In this document: positions 1 to 6,220 of the stretch, piece by piece
Layout: the number at the start of each line of letters is the position of its first letter
Numbering within the stretch: position 1 is the first letter of the stretch
From: Phycisphaerales bacterium UBA1910
GTDB lineage: Bacteria; Planctomycetota; Phycisphaerae; Phycisphaerales; UBA1924
Length of the DNA stretch: 6,825 nucleotides
Assembly: GCA_002337545.1 (NCBI GenBank)
Contig: DDGE01000070.1
Location: 1 to 6,825, forward strand
Direction: 5' to 3'
The notes under the pieces: generated by a model
The model's input: the letters and a program-made list of their open reading frames with translations, nothing else
Database searches by the model: none
What the model was told of the DNA's origin: nothing
Position numbers and translations under genes: made by a program

Positions 1-476
1 GTCTTGCGTGCCGTCGACTTCTTCGCAGCGGTCTTACGAACCGGGCTCTTGCGAGCGGTCGTGCTCTTCTTTGCCGTGGTCTTGCGTGCTGCGGGCTTAC
101 GGGTGGTTGCCTTGCGTGCCGTGGTCTTGCGAGCAGCGGTCTTCTTTGCAGCGGGCTTACGAGCGGTTGTCTTCTTTGCGGTGGTCTTGCGTGCCGTCGA
201 CTTCTTCGCGGTGGTCTTGCGGGTCGTGGTCTTCTTCGCAGCCGGCTTGCGGGTCGCGGTCTTCTTCGCGGTGGACTTCTTCGCTGCGGGCTTGCGTGTG
301 GTGGTCTTCTTGGTCGCGGTCTTGCGGGCCGCGGGCTTGCGGGTGGTCGCCTTGCGAGCGGTGCTCTTCTTTGCCGCTGGCTTCTTGGTGGCGGCCTTGC
401 GTGCCGTGGTCTTGCGTGTGGTGGTTTTCCTCGCGGTGGTTTTTTTCGCGGGGTGTTTCTTGGTTCGAGTAGCCAT
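1..476 (-). CDS. Histone H1-like Lys/Arg-rich repeat protein (partial, 3' end outside window)
   Basis: Reading from an ATG at 476-474, 158 codons are open to the window edge, so the C-terminus is missing. After a 7-residue start (MATRTKK) the whole visible protein is a run of 30 units, 29 of five residues and one of six, of the form (T/P/S/A)-(T/A)-(A/T)-(R/K)-K. The last residue of every unit is Lys and the one before it is always Lys or Arg. No acidic or aromatic residue is present. Such proteins (eukaryotic H1 tails, chlamydial Hc2, AlgP-type proteins) bind DNA non-specifically and compact the nucleoid; that role is inferred here. There is no HU or other folded domain at the N-terminus; one could lie beyond the window. 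A GGAG motif eight bases before the ATG supports the start. The opposite strand is also open, but there it reads as a repetitive hydrophobic mirror of this array. Confidence 0.85.
   Translation of the reverse strand, partial: MATRTKKHPAKKTTARKTTTRKTTARKAATKKPAAKKSTARKATTRKPAARKTATKKTTTRKPAAKKSTAKKTATRKPAAKKTTTRKTTAKKSTARKTTAKKTTARKPAAKKTAARKTTARKATTRKPAARKTTAKKSTTARKSPVRKTAAKKSTARK
3..455 (-). repeat. 15-bp tandem coding repeat (30 pentapeptide units)
   Basis: The array has a 15-base period set by codons for x-x-x-(R/K)-K. Lys is nearly always AAG and Arg mostly CGC, while Ala and Thr codons vary freely between units. The protein pattern is therefore kept while the DNA copies have drifted. 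One unit (48-65, STTARK) has an extra codon, and the next (33-47, SPVRK) is the only unit with Val and with an S-P-x-R motif like those of histone H1 tails. A looser 45-base super-period is visible from proline-starting units. Confidence 0.85.
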
Positions 477-484
477 GATTGTGA

Positions 485-488
485 CTCC
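485..488 (-). promoter_or_regulatory. Shine-Dalgarno of the histone-like gene
   Basis: On the minus strand GGAG lies eight bases before the ATG at 476. This is a normal spacing and it fixes the start of the repeat protein just ahead of the array. Confidence 0.5.
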
Positions 489-700
489 GTGTGCCCAGTG
501 CTCGGGCGGTAATGGTGCTGGGCCCCCACATGTGTGTGTAGAGACCGATATGTTCTGTGCCGCCACTCACTTGAGATGGCAACACACGGCACAGCGCACC
601 GGCGCTGCGTGCGTACTCAATCGTCGCGCAATCTGCGCGTACTGAACTTTGTGAACCAAGAAACATCCACAACTTGCTATCCAAGTTCGGGATTTTGCTT

Positions 701-723
701 TTGTGCGCAAGAATCGCGCACAA
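701..723 (-). terminator. Perfect 8-bp stem-loop just after the polyferredoxin stop; possible terminator
   Basis: TTGTGCGC (701-708) pairs perfectly with GCGCACAA (716-723) around a 7-base loop, beginning eight bases after the stop codon of the upstream minus-strand gene. On that strand the bases after the stem are A-rich, not a T-run, so this is not a textbook intrinsic terminator. It may be a 3'-end protecting hairpin or part of a larger folded element. Confidence 0.3.
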
Positions 724-731
724 TTCACCCA

Positions 732-3434
732 TCAGGGTTTCATTGCATCGCGACGGCGCTGCGATTCCTCGTACCACACTCGCGCCTCGTCCGTATGCCC
801 CATCGCTTCAAACTGATCCGCGACCTTCCTCGCAAGCGTGGGGTTCGATGCGCTGAGTTCGGCCGCCTTCACCAGGTGTTCCTGAGCGGCTTCCCAACGA
901 CCGAGTTGCGAATAGATACTCCCCAGATCTGCACGGATGATGGCGATCCTTGGGTGTTCCTCGATAATGCCCTCGATCAGTTCCAGTCCCTCGTTGAGCA
1001 TGGATTCCGACCCGAGCGAAGCGCCACCCGCGGCGATCCCGCGAGCGATCGTGAATGCCTCGTACGGATCGTCCGTGTTCGCGACCGCCCTGCGGAGCAG
1101 ATCACGCCCTGTTTCCAGGTTGCCCTGCTGAAGCGTGGCGTTCGCGGCACGCGCCATCAGCATGGATTGTTCCTCGAACCGATCCATGGTCATCGCGTGC
1201 TCGACGCGTTGGGCACCCACATCGAACTGCCCGCTGAAGCTCGCGATTTCCGCCGCCGCGACCCAAGTCATCACGGACGCGTCTTCTGATTCGATGGCCT
1301 TCGTCGCTTGATCTCGTGCGAGATCGACGAGGCCGAACTGTAAAGCTGTACGACCGATATCGATATGCACGCCCGCGGGGTTCTCGCTCTCGTGCGTGTT
1401 CTCGCCGGCGAGTTCAAACAGGCGGAGCGCCTCATTCATCTCGCCGAGGAATCCGTGCATCGATGCGTGCGCGAGGATGAACATCGGGTCGGTCTGAGAA
1501 TCTTCGATGAAGTCCTCGAGACGATCCGCGATCGCTCGTGCTTCCTCCGCGTCCTCGTCGTTCCCCTGCGTTTCATATTCGTCCGCGAGCTCGTTGTAAC
1601 GCCCGGCCTGCCATTCGATGTCCCAGTACAACTCGGCGCCGTTGGCATCCCCCGCGGAGGCGACGCTCTTGGCGAGTTCGCCTCGGATCGCGTGCAGCCG
1701 CGGATGTGCCTGTAACGATTTGGAATAGAGATCGAGAATGGCCAGTCGCTTGGCTTCGTCGTGCTCGCCGTCGTTTGCCGTGCCCTTGGCATCGTCCATG
1801 GCGCGGATGAGCACCTGGCCCGCCTGGAGAACGAGCGCGTCGGTCGGTTCACCGTCCATGATGACCATCCTGAGCTGTTCGAAGGCGTCCGCGTGCCGAT
1901 CGACCATGCTCAGGAAGTACGCGAGGCGAAGTCGGTGCTCCGCGTTGAGTTTCCACCCGATCCCGCCAAGCTCGGGCGCATCCGCTCGCTGGTACGATTC
2001 GATCGCGGTCAGCGCCCGATCTCGCTGCTCGGGTGACGGGTCGTACTCCGGTCGATTCAGCGTATCGCCGGGCACGATTGATTGATTGAACTGCATGTCA
2101 CCACGCCAGCGGAGGAGCTTGGCGTTCCCGGACCAGGCGCTGATTGCCGCGAAGCCCAGCGCAACCATGATCAATGCGAAGCCGCTCGCGCGGACGCGAC
2201 CCTGTTTTTTGAACTGAAGCTTGTAGAGGCGGACATTGGGCTGATGCAACAGCTTGATCGCGAGCACGAGGATCATGGTGCAGATCGCCGCGACTCCTCC
2301 CGCGAGGAGCATCGGGATCGCATCGAGCATCCCGCGTGTAGCGTAAAAGAACCAGAGGATCAGACCGGCAGCGAGGAGTTCTTCCCAGAGCGCAAGATCG
2401 TAACGGCCCCGCCGTTTCTTCAGCGCCGCCTTGCGCGATTCCTTCGAGTCCGCTTTGGGCTTGGCACCCAGCGCGATCTTCCCGAACCCAAGCGAGAGCG
2501 CGTCGTTGGGGCACGCGCTGATGCAATCGAGTGTTTTCATACACCCCGGGTCCACGACCATCCCAAAGTCCCGGACTTCCTCCGACACCTGGACATTCGA
2601 GGTGCACACGCTCGTGCAATAGCCGCATTGTCGGCAATCGTCGTTCACACGGATGCGTGTGGGCGACACCGTATCGATTGGCTTGAAGAAAGCCGCATAG
2701 GGGCAGCCGTATGTACAGAACCCCTTCGCGCCCAGAAAATACACGCACGCGAATCCGCAGATCAGCAGGAACGGAACCGCGATGTACCACGCCGGGAAGG
2801 TTGCCCAGAAATCGTCGACGACCAAGCCGTTGGTAAACTGATGGATCTGTTCGACCGGGCGCAGCCAGTATGGCCAATCAATCGAGAGCGCCTCCAGCGT
2901 CGGCGCAAGGACCAGACGCTTGAAGCTGGGCCAGAGGAACATGTAAAACCCAAGCCCGATCGGAAAGTACACAAGCAATCGCGATCGGAAGGCCTTGGGG
3001 CGGATCTTCATTCTGGTCATGATCCAGACGCACAGGTCTTGAAGCGCCAGGACATGACACCCCCACCCACAGAAAAACCGTCCGAATAACACGGTCGAGA
3101 GGATCGCGAGGAGGAAGAAGATCGCGCCAGCGTTGACGACCCCGACCTCAAGGGTCTCCATCGTTTCGGATGGCTCCACGGGTGAGATGGTCATCCCCAG
3201 AATCAGCCACTGGATCAGATGGATGATCATCAATACATTAATAAGGATGAGCACCCCGGCCCGCCAGCGGGCCCGCCGGGTCCGTCCCATCATCGGTGCA
3301 CCCGAATTACGGGATTCCAACACAGGGAGCGTCACGGATCGACCGATGCCATCATTGTTCGTTTGCGTTTCGTCGTGGGTCTTGCTCATCGATTGCACTC
3401 TATCATGGGGGGACGCGTTGTCACTGGGCAACAC
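732..3434 (-). CDS. CcoG/NosR-like membrane 4Fe-4S polyferredoxin with C-terminal TPR domain
   Basis: A 900-residue protein if read from GTG at 3434, which has GGAG nine bases upstream; an ATG at 3389 (885 residues) is the alternative. The N-terminal half resembles CcoG/NosR/NapH membrane iron-sulfur proteins. Likely membrane helices lie near residues 59-80, 97-118, 152-171, 214-235, 352-367, 371-393 and 417-434. CGWGC (122-126) and CTYGCP (240-245) sit at helix ends like the paired Cys motifs of CcoG. A ferredoxin segment follows: C267-x2-C270-x2-C273-x3-C277, then C298-x5-C304-x3-C308-P, which lacks one usual Cys. Residues ~445-900 are soluble and rich in TPR-like helix pairs (clear near 655-680, 760-785, 830-890). 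Positive residues before helix 1 and around the clusters suggest cytoplasmic clusters and a periplasmic repeat domain. Inferred role: electron transfer through the membrane to a partner held by the repeats. The substrate is unknown. Confidence 0.85.
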   Translation of the reverse strand: MLPSDNASPHDRVQSMSKTHDETQTNNDGIGRSVTLPVLESRNSGAPMMGRTRRARWRAGVLILINVLMIIHLIQWLILGMTISPVEPSETMETLEVGVVNAGAIFFLLAILSTVLFGRFFCGWGCHVLALQDLCVWIMTRMKIRPKAFRSRLLVYFPIGLGFYMFLWPSFKRLVLAPTLEALSIDWPYWLRPVEQIHQFTNGLVVDDFWATFPAWYIAVPFLLICGFACVYFLGAKGFCTYGCPYAAFFKPIDTVSPTRIRVNDDCRQCGYCTSVCTSNVQVSEEVRDFGMVVDPGCMKTLDCISACPNDALSLGFGKIALGAKPKADSKESRKAALKKRRGRYDLALWEELLAAGLILWFFYATRGMLDAIPMLLAGGVAAICTMILVLAIKLLHQPNVRLYKLQFKKQGRVRASGFALIMVALGFAAISAWSGNAKLLRWRGDMQFNQSIVPGDTLNRPEYDPSPEQRDRALTAIESYQRADAPELGGIGWKLNAEHRLRLAYFLSMVDRHADAFEQLRMVIMDGEPTDALVLQAGQVLIRAMDDAKGTANDGEHDEAKRLAILDLYSKSLQAHPRLHAIRGELAKSVASAGDANGAELYWDIEWQAGRYNELADEYETQGNDEDAEEARAIADRLEDFIEDSQTDPMFILAHASMHGFLGEMNEALRLFELAGENTHESENPAGVHIDIGRTALQFGLVDLARDQATKAIESEDASVMTWVAAAEIASFSGQFDVGAQRVEHAMTMDRFEEQSMLMARAANATLQQGNLETGRDLLRRAVANTDDPYEAFTIARGIAAGGASLGSESMLNEGLELIEGIIEEHPRIAIIRADLGSIYSQLGRWEAAQEHLVKAAELSASNPTLARKVADQFEAMGHTDEARVWYEESQRRRDAMKP
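3397..3402 (-). promoter_or_regulatory. Candidate -10 box for the polyferredoxin gene (TAGAGT)
   Basis: On the minus strand GTGACA, 16 bases, then TAGAGT resembles a sigma-70 promoter (5/6 and 4/6 matches). It ends seven bases before the ATG at 3389. If real, transcription would begin about at that ATG, giving a leaderless message and favouring the 885-residue form over the GTG start. The plus strand at 3401-3406 reads TATCAT, a possible -10 box for the DAHP synthase gene, but no matching -35 box is seen. Confidence 0.2.
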
Positions 3435-3472
3435 GCCCTTTCGCTCCGTTTTCCCCGTTTCCCGGATCTGTC

Positions 3473-4879
3473 ATGTCCGATCATCCCCTCAACGCACAAC
3501 CCGACACACAAACTGCACCCTGGACGCCCGGGTCATGGTCTTCGACGCCCGGCGCGAATGAGACGCAGTATCAGTACCCCGACGCGGGTGCGTTGGATGC
3601 GGCACGCGCCCGTTTACGGGACCTCCCCCCGCTCGTGACCTCGTGGGAGATCGAGAAGCTCCGCGAGCAGATCGCCCAAGCCCAACGCGGCGAACGCTTT
3701 ATCCTCCAGGGTGGCGACTGTGCCGAAATGCTCGATCTGTGCCGATCGGACCTGATCACCAACAAACTCAAGATCCTGCTCCAGATGTCGCTCGTGCTCA
3801 TCCATGGGCTGCGCATGCCCGTCACGCGCGTAGGGCGATTCGCCGGGCAGTACGCCAAGCCCCGATCATCGCCGACGGAGACCAAAGAGATCGAAGGCAG
3901 CGCGTGCACCCTCCCGAGCTACTTCGGCGACCTGGTGAACCGCATCGACTTCAACGAATCCGCGCGCACCCCCGACCCGGCACTGCTGGTGGAGGGGTAC
4001 ATGCACGCCGCGATGACCCTCAACTTCATCCGATCCCTCCTCGACGGCGGGTTCGCGGACCTGCACCACCCCGAGTACTGGGACCTCTCGTTCTTCCACA
4101 ACGCGAGCGTCTCCGATCAGCGCCGGGCGCAGTACCTCAACATGTCCCGCACCCTCGCCGACGGCATCGCCTTCATGCAGAACCTGGGCGAGCAGCGCGT
4201 CGAAGAAGCGACCCGCGTGGACTTCTACACCTCCCACGAGGGGCTCAACCTCTACTACGAGGAAGCGCAGACACGTACCGTCCCGCGCCGCGACGGGTAT
4301 TACGACCTGTCCACGCACCTGCCCTGGATCGGTGAACGCAACCGGAACCTCGACGGGCCTCATATTGAGTTCTTCCGCGGGATCAAGAACCCCGTGGGCG
4401 TCAAGGTCGGGCCCACGATGGACCCCGACGAGCTCATCCAACTCATCGACGCGCTCAACCCGCACAACACGCCGGGCAAGCTCGTGCTCATCACCCGCAT
4501 GGGCGCATCAAAGATCGCCGACGGACTCCCGCGATTGCTCGACAAGGTGAAGAGCGAAGGGCGTCATGTCCTCTGGATGTCCGACCCGATGCACGGCAAC
4601 GGGATCACCACATCCTCCGGGATCAAGACGCGTTCCTTCGACGACATCCTCTCCGAACTCGAACAAGCTGTCGATTGCCACAAGCAGGCCGGAACCCATC
4701 TCGGCGGCGTGCACTTCGAACTCACCGGCGAAGACGTTACCGAATGCATCGGCGGCGGCAGCGGCATCACCGAGGACGATCTGAGCAAGAACTATGTCTC
4801 GCTCTGCGACCCGAGATTAAACTACCAGCAGTCGCTGGAGCTGGGGTTCCTGCTGGCGCAGAAGATGGGGAACATTTAA
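3473..4879 (+). CDS. Type II 3-deoxy-D-arabino-heptulosonate 7-phosphate (DAHP) synthase
   Basis: This enzyme joins phosphoenolpyruvate and erythrose 4-phosphate in the first step of the shikimate pathway. The 468-residue product is collinear with plant and mycobacterial type II enzymes (about 460 residues), not with E. coli AroF/G/H. Metal ligands matching M. tuberculosis Cys87, His369, Glu411 and Asp441 are C83 (in GGDCAE), H374 (DPMHGN), E416 (HFELTGED) and D446 (CDPRLN). PEP-contact residues are also present: R122 (GRFAGQYAKPRS), W285, E288 and R289 (WIGERNR), K311 (KVGP) and R342 (TRMG). It should be active. The ATG at 3473 was chosen because the frame upstream of it looks non-coding and this start gives the family length. 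There is no clear Shine-Dalgarno; the leader is pyrimidine-rich. The gene diverges from the polyferredoxin gene and shares its stop region with the HIT gene. Confidence 0.95.
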   Translation: MSDHPLNAQPDTQTAPWTPGSWSSTPGANETQYQYPDAGALDAARARLRDLPPLVTSWEIEKLREQIAQAQRGERFILQGGDCAEMLDLCRSDLITNKLKILLQMSLVLIHGLRMPVTRVGRFAGQYAKPRSSPTETKEIEGSACTLPSYFGDLVNRIDFNESARTPDPALLVEGYMHAAMTLNFIRSLLDGGFADLHHPEYWDLSFFHNASVSDQRRAQYLNMSRTLADGIAFMQNLGEQRVEEATRVDFYTSHEGLNLYYEEAQTRTVPRRDGYYDLSTHLPWIGERNRNLDGPHIEFFRGIKNPVGVKVGPTMDPDELIQLIDALNPHNTPGKLVLITRMGASKIADGLPRLLDKVKSEGRHVLWMSDPMHGNGITTSSGIKTRSFDDILSELEQAVDCHKQAGTHLGGVHFELTGEDVTECIGGGSGITEDDLSKNYVSLCDPRLNYQQSLELGFLLAQKMGNI

Positions 4880-5460
4880 TTCACAGCTCGCGCATACCGC
4901 TCGTACATCATCTCCAGCGCCGACGGGATGACCCGCACCCCTCCCACCGTTGAGATAAAGTTCGTATCTCCCACCCAGCGCGGCATCACATGCACATGCA
5001 GATGACTCGGCACCCCCGCGCCCCCCGCGATGCCCTGGTTGATCCCGATGTTCAGACCCTGCGGCTCCAGCGCCCGCTCGCACAGCGCCACCGCGCGCTC
5101 GACGAGCAACCAGAGCTCTCCCCGCTGCGCCGGTTCATAATCCGATAACGAAGGTCTCGCCTCGCCCAGCGCCACGAGCAGGTGCCCGTTTGTGTATGGA
5201 TACTTGTTGAGCAGGATTATCCCGTGCTCGTTGCGGAAGATGACATGGTTCGATGCATCGTCATCGGGCGTGCGCCAGTAATCGAGGAGGAAGCTCCCGG
5301 ACGATTCGCGCTTGGGTTGTTTCTTATCGGGCTCCACATCTGGGGAGTCGTCGGCACGATCACCCTCGTGGAGGTCCTCCAGATACTTCATCCGCCAGGG
5401 TGCCCAGAGGGCATCCGGCCCAAACGGCACAGACCCACCATCACGATCTTCTGTTCCCAT
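4876..5460 (-). CDS. HIT-family nucleotide hydrolase/phosphorylase (Ap4A-phosphorylase-like)
   Basis: A 194-residue histidine-triad protein. The triad is H153-L-H155-V-H157 in HLHVHVMPRW, and the middle His should carry the nucleotidyl intermediate. The N-terminal LWAPWRMKYLE (18-28), the central NKYPYTNGHLLV (85-96) and the tail GDTNF (164-168) match the bacterial branch that includes mycobacterial Ap4A phosphorylase Rv2613c. Members cleave dinucleoside polyphosphates or nucleoside phosphoramidates; the exact substrate cannot be read from the sequence. Many bacterial members carry a zinc-binding CxxC pair in the G-C-x-F-C segment. Here the matching place (GSFLL, 55-59) has no Cys. Residues 29-54 form a charged, probably flexible insert. 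The start at 5460 retains the conserved LWAPWR motif. Its stop codon overlaps that of the convergent DAHP synthase gene in TTAA (4876-4879). Confidence 0.9.
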   Translation of the reverse strand: MGTEDRDGGSVPFGPDALWAPWRMKYLEDLHEGDRADDSPDVEPDKKQPKRESSGSFLLDYWRTPDDDASNHVIFRNEHGIILLNKYPYTNGHLLVALGEARPSLSDYEPAQRGELWLLVERAVALCERALEPQGLNIGINQGIAGGAGVPSHLHVHVMPRWVGDTNFISTVGGVRVIPSALEMMYERYARAVN

Positions 5461-5465
5461 AAACG

Positions 5466-5471
5466 AGTCTA
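5466..5471 (-). promoter_or_regulatory. Candidate -10 box for the HIT gene (TAGACT)
   Basis: On the minus strand TAGACT (4/6 match to TATAAT) ends five bases before the ATG at 5460, and no Shine-Dalgarno is present. This would fit a leaderless transcript. No convincing -35 box was found, so the call is weak. Confidence 0.18.
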
Positions 5472-5490
5472 GGTCAGTTCGCGAGTCGCC

Positions 5491-5502
5491 GATGGATCCA
5501 TC
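5491..5502. promoter_or_regulatory. 12-bp perfect palindrome between divergent HIT and CBS genes
   Basis: GATGGATCCATC is its own reverse complement and lies near the middle of the 59-bp divergent spacer. It is placed where a dimeric repressor or activator could control both genes. No regulator gene is nearby, and one such palindrome could arise by chance. Confidence 0.3.
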
Positions 5503-5508
5503 AGTACC

Positions 5509-5515
5509 AGGAGAG
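5509..5515 (+). promoter_or_regulatory. Strong Shine-Dalgarno fixing the GTG start of the CBS gene
   Basis: AGGAGAG lies just before GTG at 5520, with six bases between the AGGAG core and the start codon. It is the best ribosome-binding site in the window and decides for GTG over the internal ATG ten codons further on, which would cut into the first CBS domain. Confidence 0.75.
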
Positions 5516-5519
5516 AACC

Positions 5520-5984
5520 GTGCCCACGATCATCGTTGCTGACATCATGACGACGCCCGTTCAGACGGTGTCTATGGACGACTCCGTGGGTGACATTCGC
5601 GATGTCTTTGAACACTCGAAATACCACCACCTCGTCGTCATCGGCGATCAGGGCGAATGCGCCGGAGTGGTCTCGGATCGCGATCTACTCAAAAACATCT
5701 CCCCATTCATCGGGAAGATGCAGGAACGCGCCTCGGATCTCAACTGCCTCAAGCGTCGTGCCCACCAGATCATGACGCGCCAGCTCGTCGCGGTACGCAG
5801 GAACACCTCGCTCCGTGCGGCCGCACGCGTGATGCTCGATCACCGTATCTCGTGCCTTCCCGTCGTGGATGCGCACAAGAACTGCATCGGGATCGTGACG
5901 CTGCGTGATGTTGTCCGCTGGGCCGTGCTGGAGCTCGAAAGCGACCATGACGCGGATTACGGCCACTCAGGGCTCGCGGCCTGA
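5520..5984 (+). CDS. Two-CBS-domain protein
   Basis: A 154-residue soluble protein made almost wholly of a CBS pair. CBS1 spans about residues 7-60, starting ADIMTTPVQTV and ending in SDRDLLK. CBS2 spans about 81-136, starting HQIMTRQLVAV and ending in TLRDVVRW. The S52-x-x-D55 and T127-x-x-D130 pairs are the positions that usually contact the ribose of a bound adenine nucleotide. Stand-alone CBS pairs typically form dimers that sense AMP, ATP or SAM and regulate a partner; the ligand and partner here are unknown. Residues 61-80 link the two domains. The acidic, His-containing tail after residue 138 is outside the domain and its codons overlap the convergent small gene by 18 bp. There is no transmembrane segment or attached enzyme domain. 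Confidence 0.9.
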   Translation: MPTIIVADIMTTPVQTVSMDDSVGDIRDVFEHSKYHHLVVIGDQGECAGVVSDRDLLKNISPFIGKMQERASDLNCLKRRAHQIMTRQLVAVRRNTSLRAAARVMLDHRISCLPVVDAHKNCIGIVTLRDVVRWAVLELESDHDADYGHSGLAA

Positions 5985-6215
5985 CCCCTGATCACCCTCT
6001 CTGAACTCAACCTCTTCGATCGTCGTCCGGCGCAGGATGACCTTCTTGCCGTTGACCTCGCCCTCGGCCTCCTGCGTCTCGCGCTTCACCTCATGGCGCT
6101 CGGGCTCGTCTTTAGGCACGGGTTTGGTCGTCGCGCCCCACAGGTGCCCAAAGAACTGTCCCACCGCGCGTGAAATAGAGATATCCTTTTCTGGGTTGTT
6201 CGGTTTCTGATCCAC
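5967..6215 (-). CDS. Small conserved-looking hypothetical protein (82 aa)
   Basis: No family is recognised with certainty. The frame starts at GTG 6215 and ends at TGA 5967, inside the 3' end of the CBS gene. The N-terminal part (residues 13-30, with ISRAVGQFFGHLWG) could form a short amphipathic or membrane-associating helix. The rest is strongly charged: a Glu/Lys/Arg stretch (35-53), then a likely beta strand pair with KKVILRRTTIEEVEF (57-71). There is no signal peptide, Cys or known motif. I have a loose impression of similar short proteins in planctomycetes, but cannot confirm it. Coding is supported by GC-rich third positions and by the frame filling the space between the CBS and tag genes. 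A GTG at 6164 would give 65 residues but would remove half of the aromatic segment. Confidence 0.6.
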   Translation of the reverse strand: MDQKPNNPEKDISISRAVGQFFGHLWGATTKPVPKDEPERHEVKRETQEAEGEVNGKKVILRRTTIEEVEFREGDQGSGREP

Positions 6216-6220
6216 ACCCC

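Larger units (their letters stand above)
477..731. other. Intergenic gap with clustered stem-loops, no convincing gene
   Basis: The gap separates two minus-strand genes, so it contains the 3' end of the polyferredoxin transcript and the leader of the histone-like gene. It holds four perfect inverted repeats with short loops: 592-607 (stem CAGCGC, loop 4), 625-639 (stem CGCGC, loop 5), 671-687 (stem AACTTG, loop 5) and 701-723 (stem TTGTGCGC, loop 7). A weaker pair, GCCCAG at 493-498 and CTGGGC at 518-523, lies just upstream of the histone-like ribosome-binding site. I could not pick out a confident promoter. Open frames crossing the gap run into the repeat gene out of frame and look non-coding. 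Confidence 0.5.

Noticed and set aside
3..455. CRISPR array or satellite repeat
   Set aside because: The 15-bp period has no spacers, stays in frame and encodes a regular basic peptide pattern.
4..645. Plus-strand frame giving a repetitive hydrophobic protein (LRAVV/FFA repeats)
   Set aside because: It is the antisense of the Lys-rich array: every AAG/CGC codon mirrors to Leu, Phe, Ala or Arg. The minus-strand frame has a start, a Shine-Dalgarno and a known protein type.
663..671. DnaA-box-like ACATCCACA
   Set aside because: Two mismatches to TTATCCACA and no cluster of boxes, AT-rich unwinding region or dnaA/dnaN nearby.
157..777. Minus-strand 206-codon open frame crossing the gap
   Set aside because: It overlaps the repeat gene out of frame and the polyferredoxin 3' end; the gap-encoded part has no recognisable motif or coding signature.
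2082..3089. Long plus-strand open frame opposite the polyferredoxin gene
   Set aside because: Antisense shadow rich in Arg, Glu and His with no domain; the minus frame has clear Cys motifs and membrane helices.
3415..3436. Imperfect inverted repeat GCGTTG / CAACACGC as an operator
   Set aside because: Needs a two-base bulge and only four contiguous pairs are firm; likely chance.
3296..3472. Upstream in-frame extension of DAHP synthase
   Set aside because: Cys/His/Arg-rich filler overlapping the divergent gene; the family length and its conserved start of homology fit ATG 3473.
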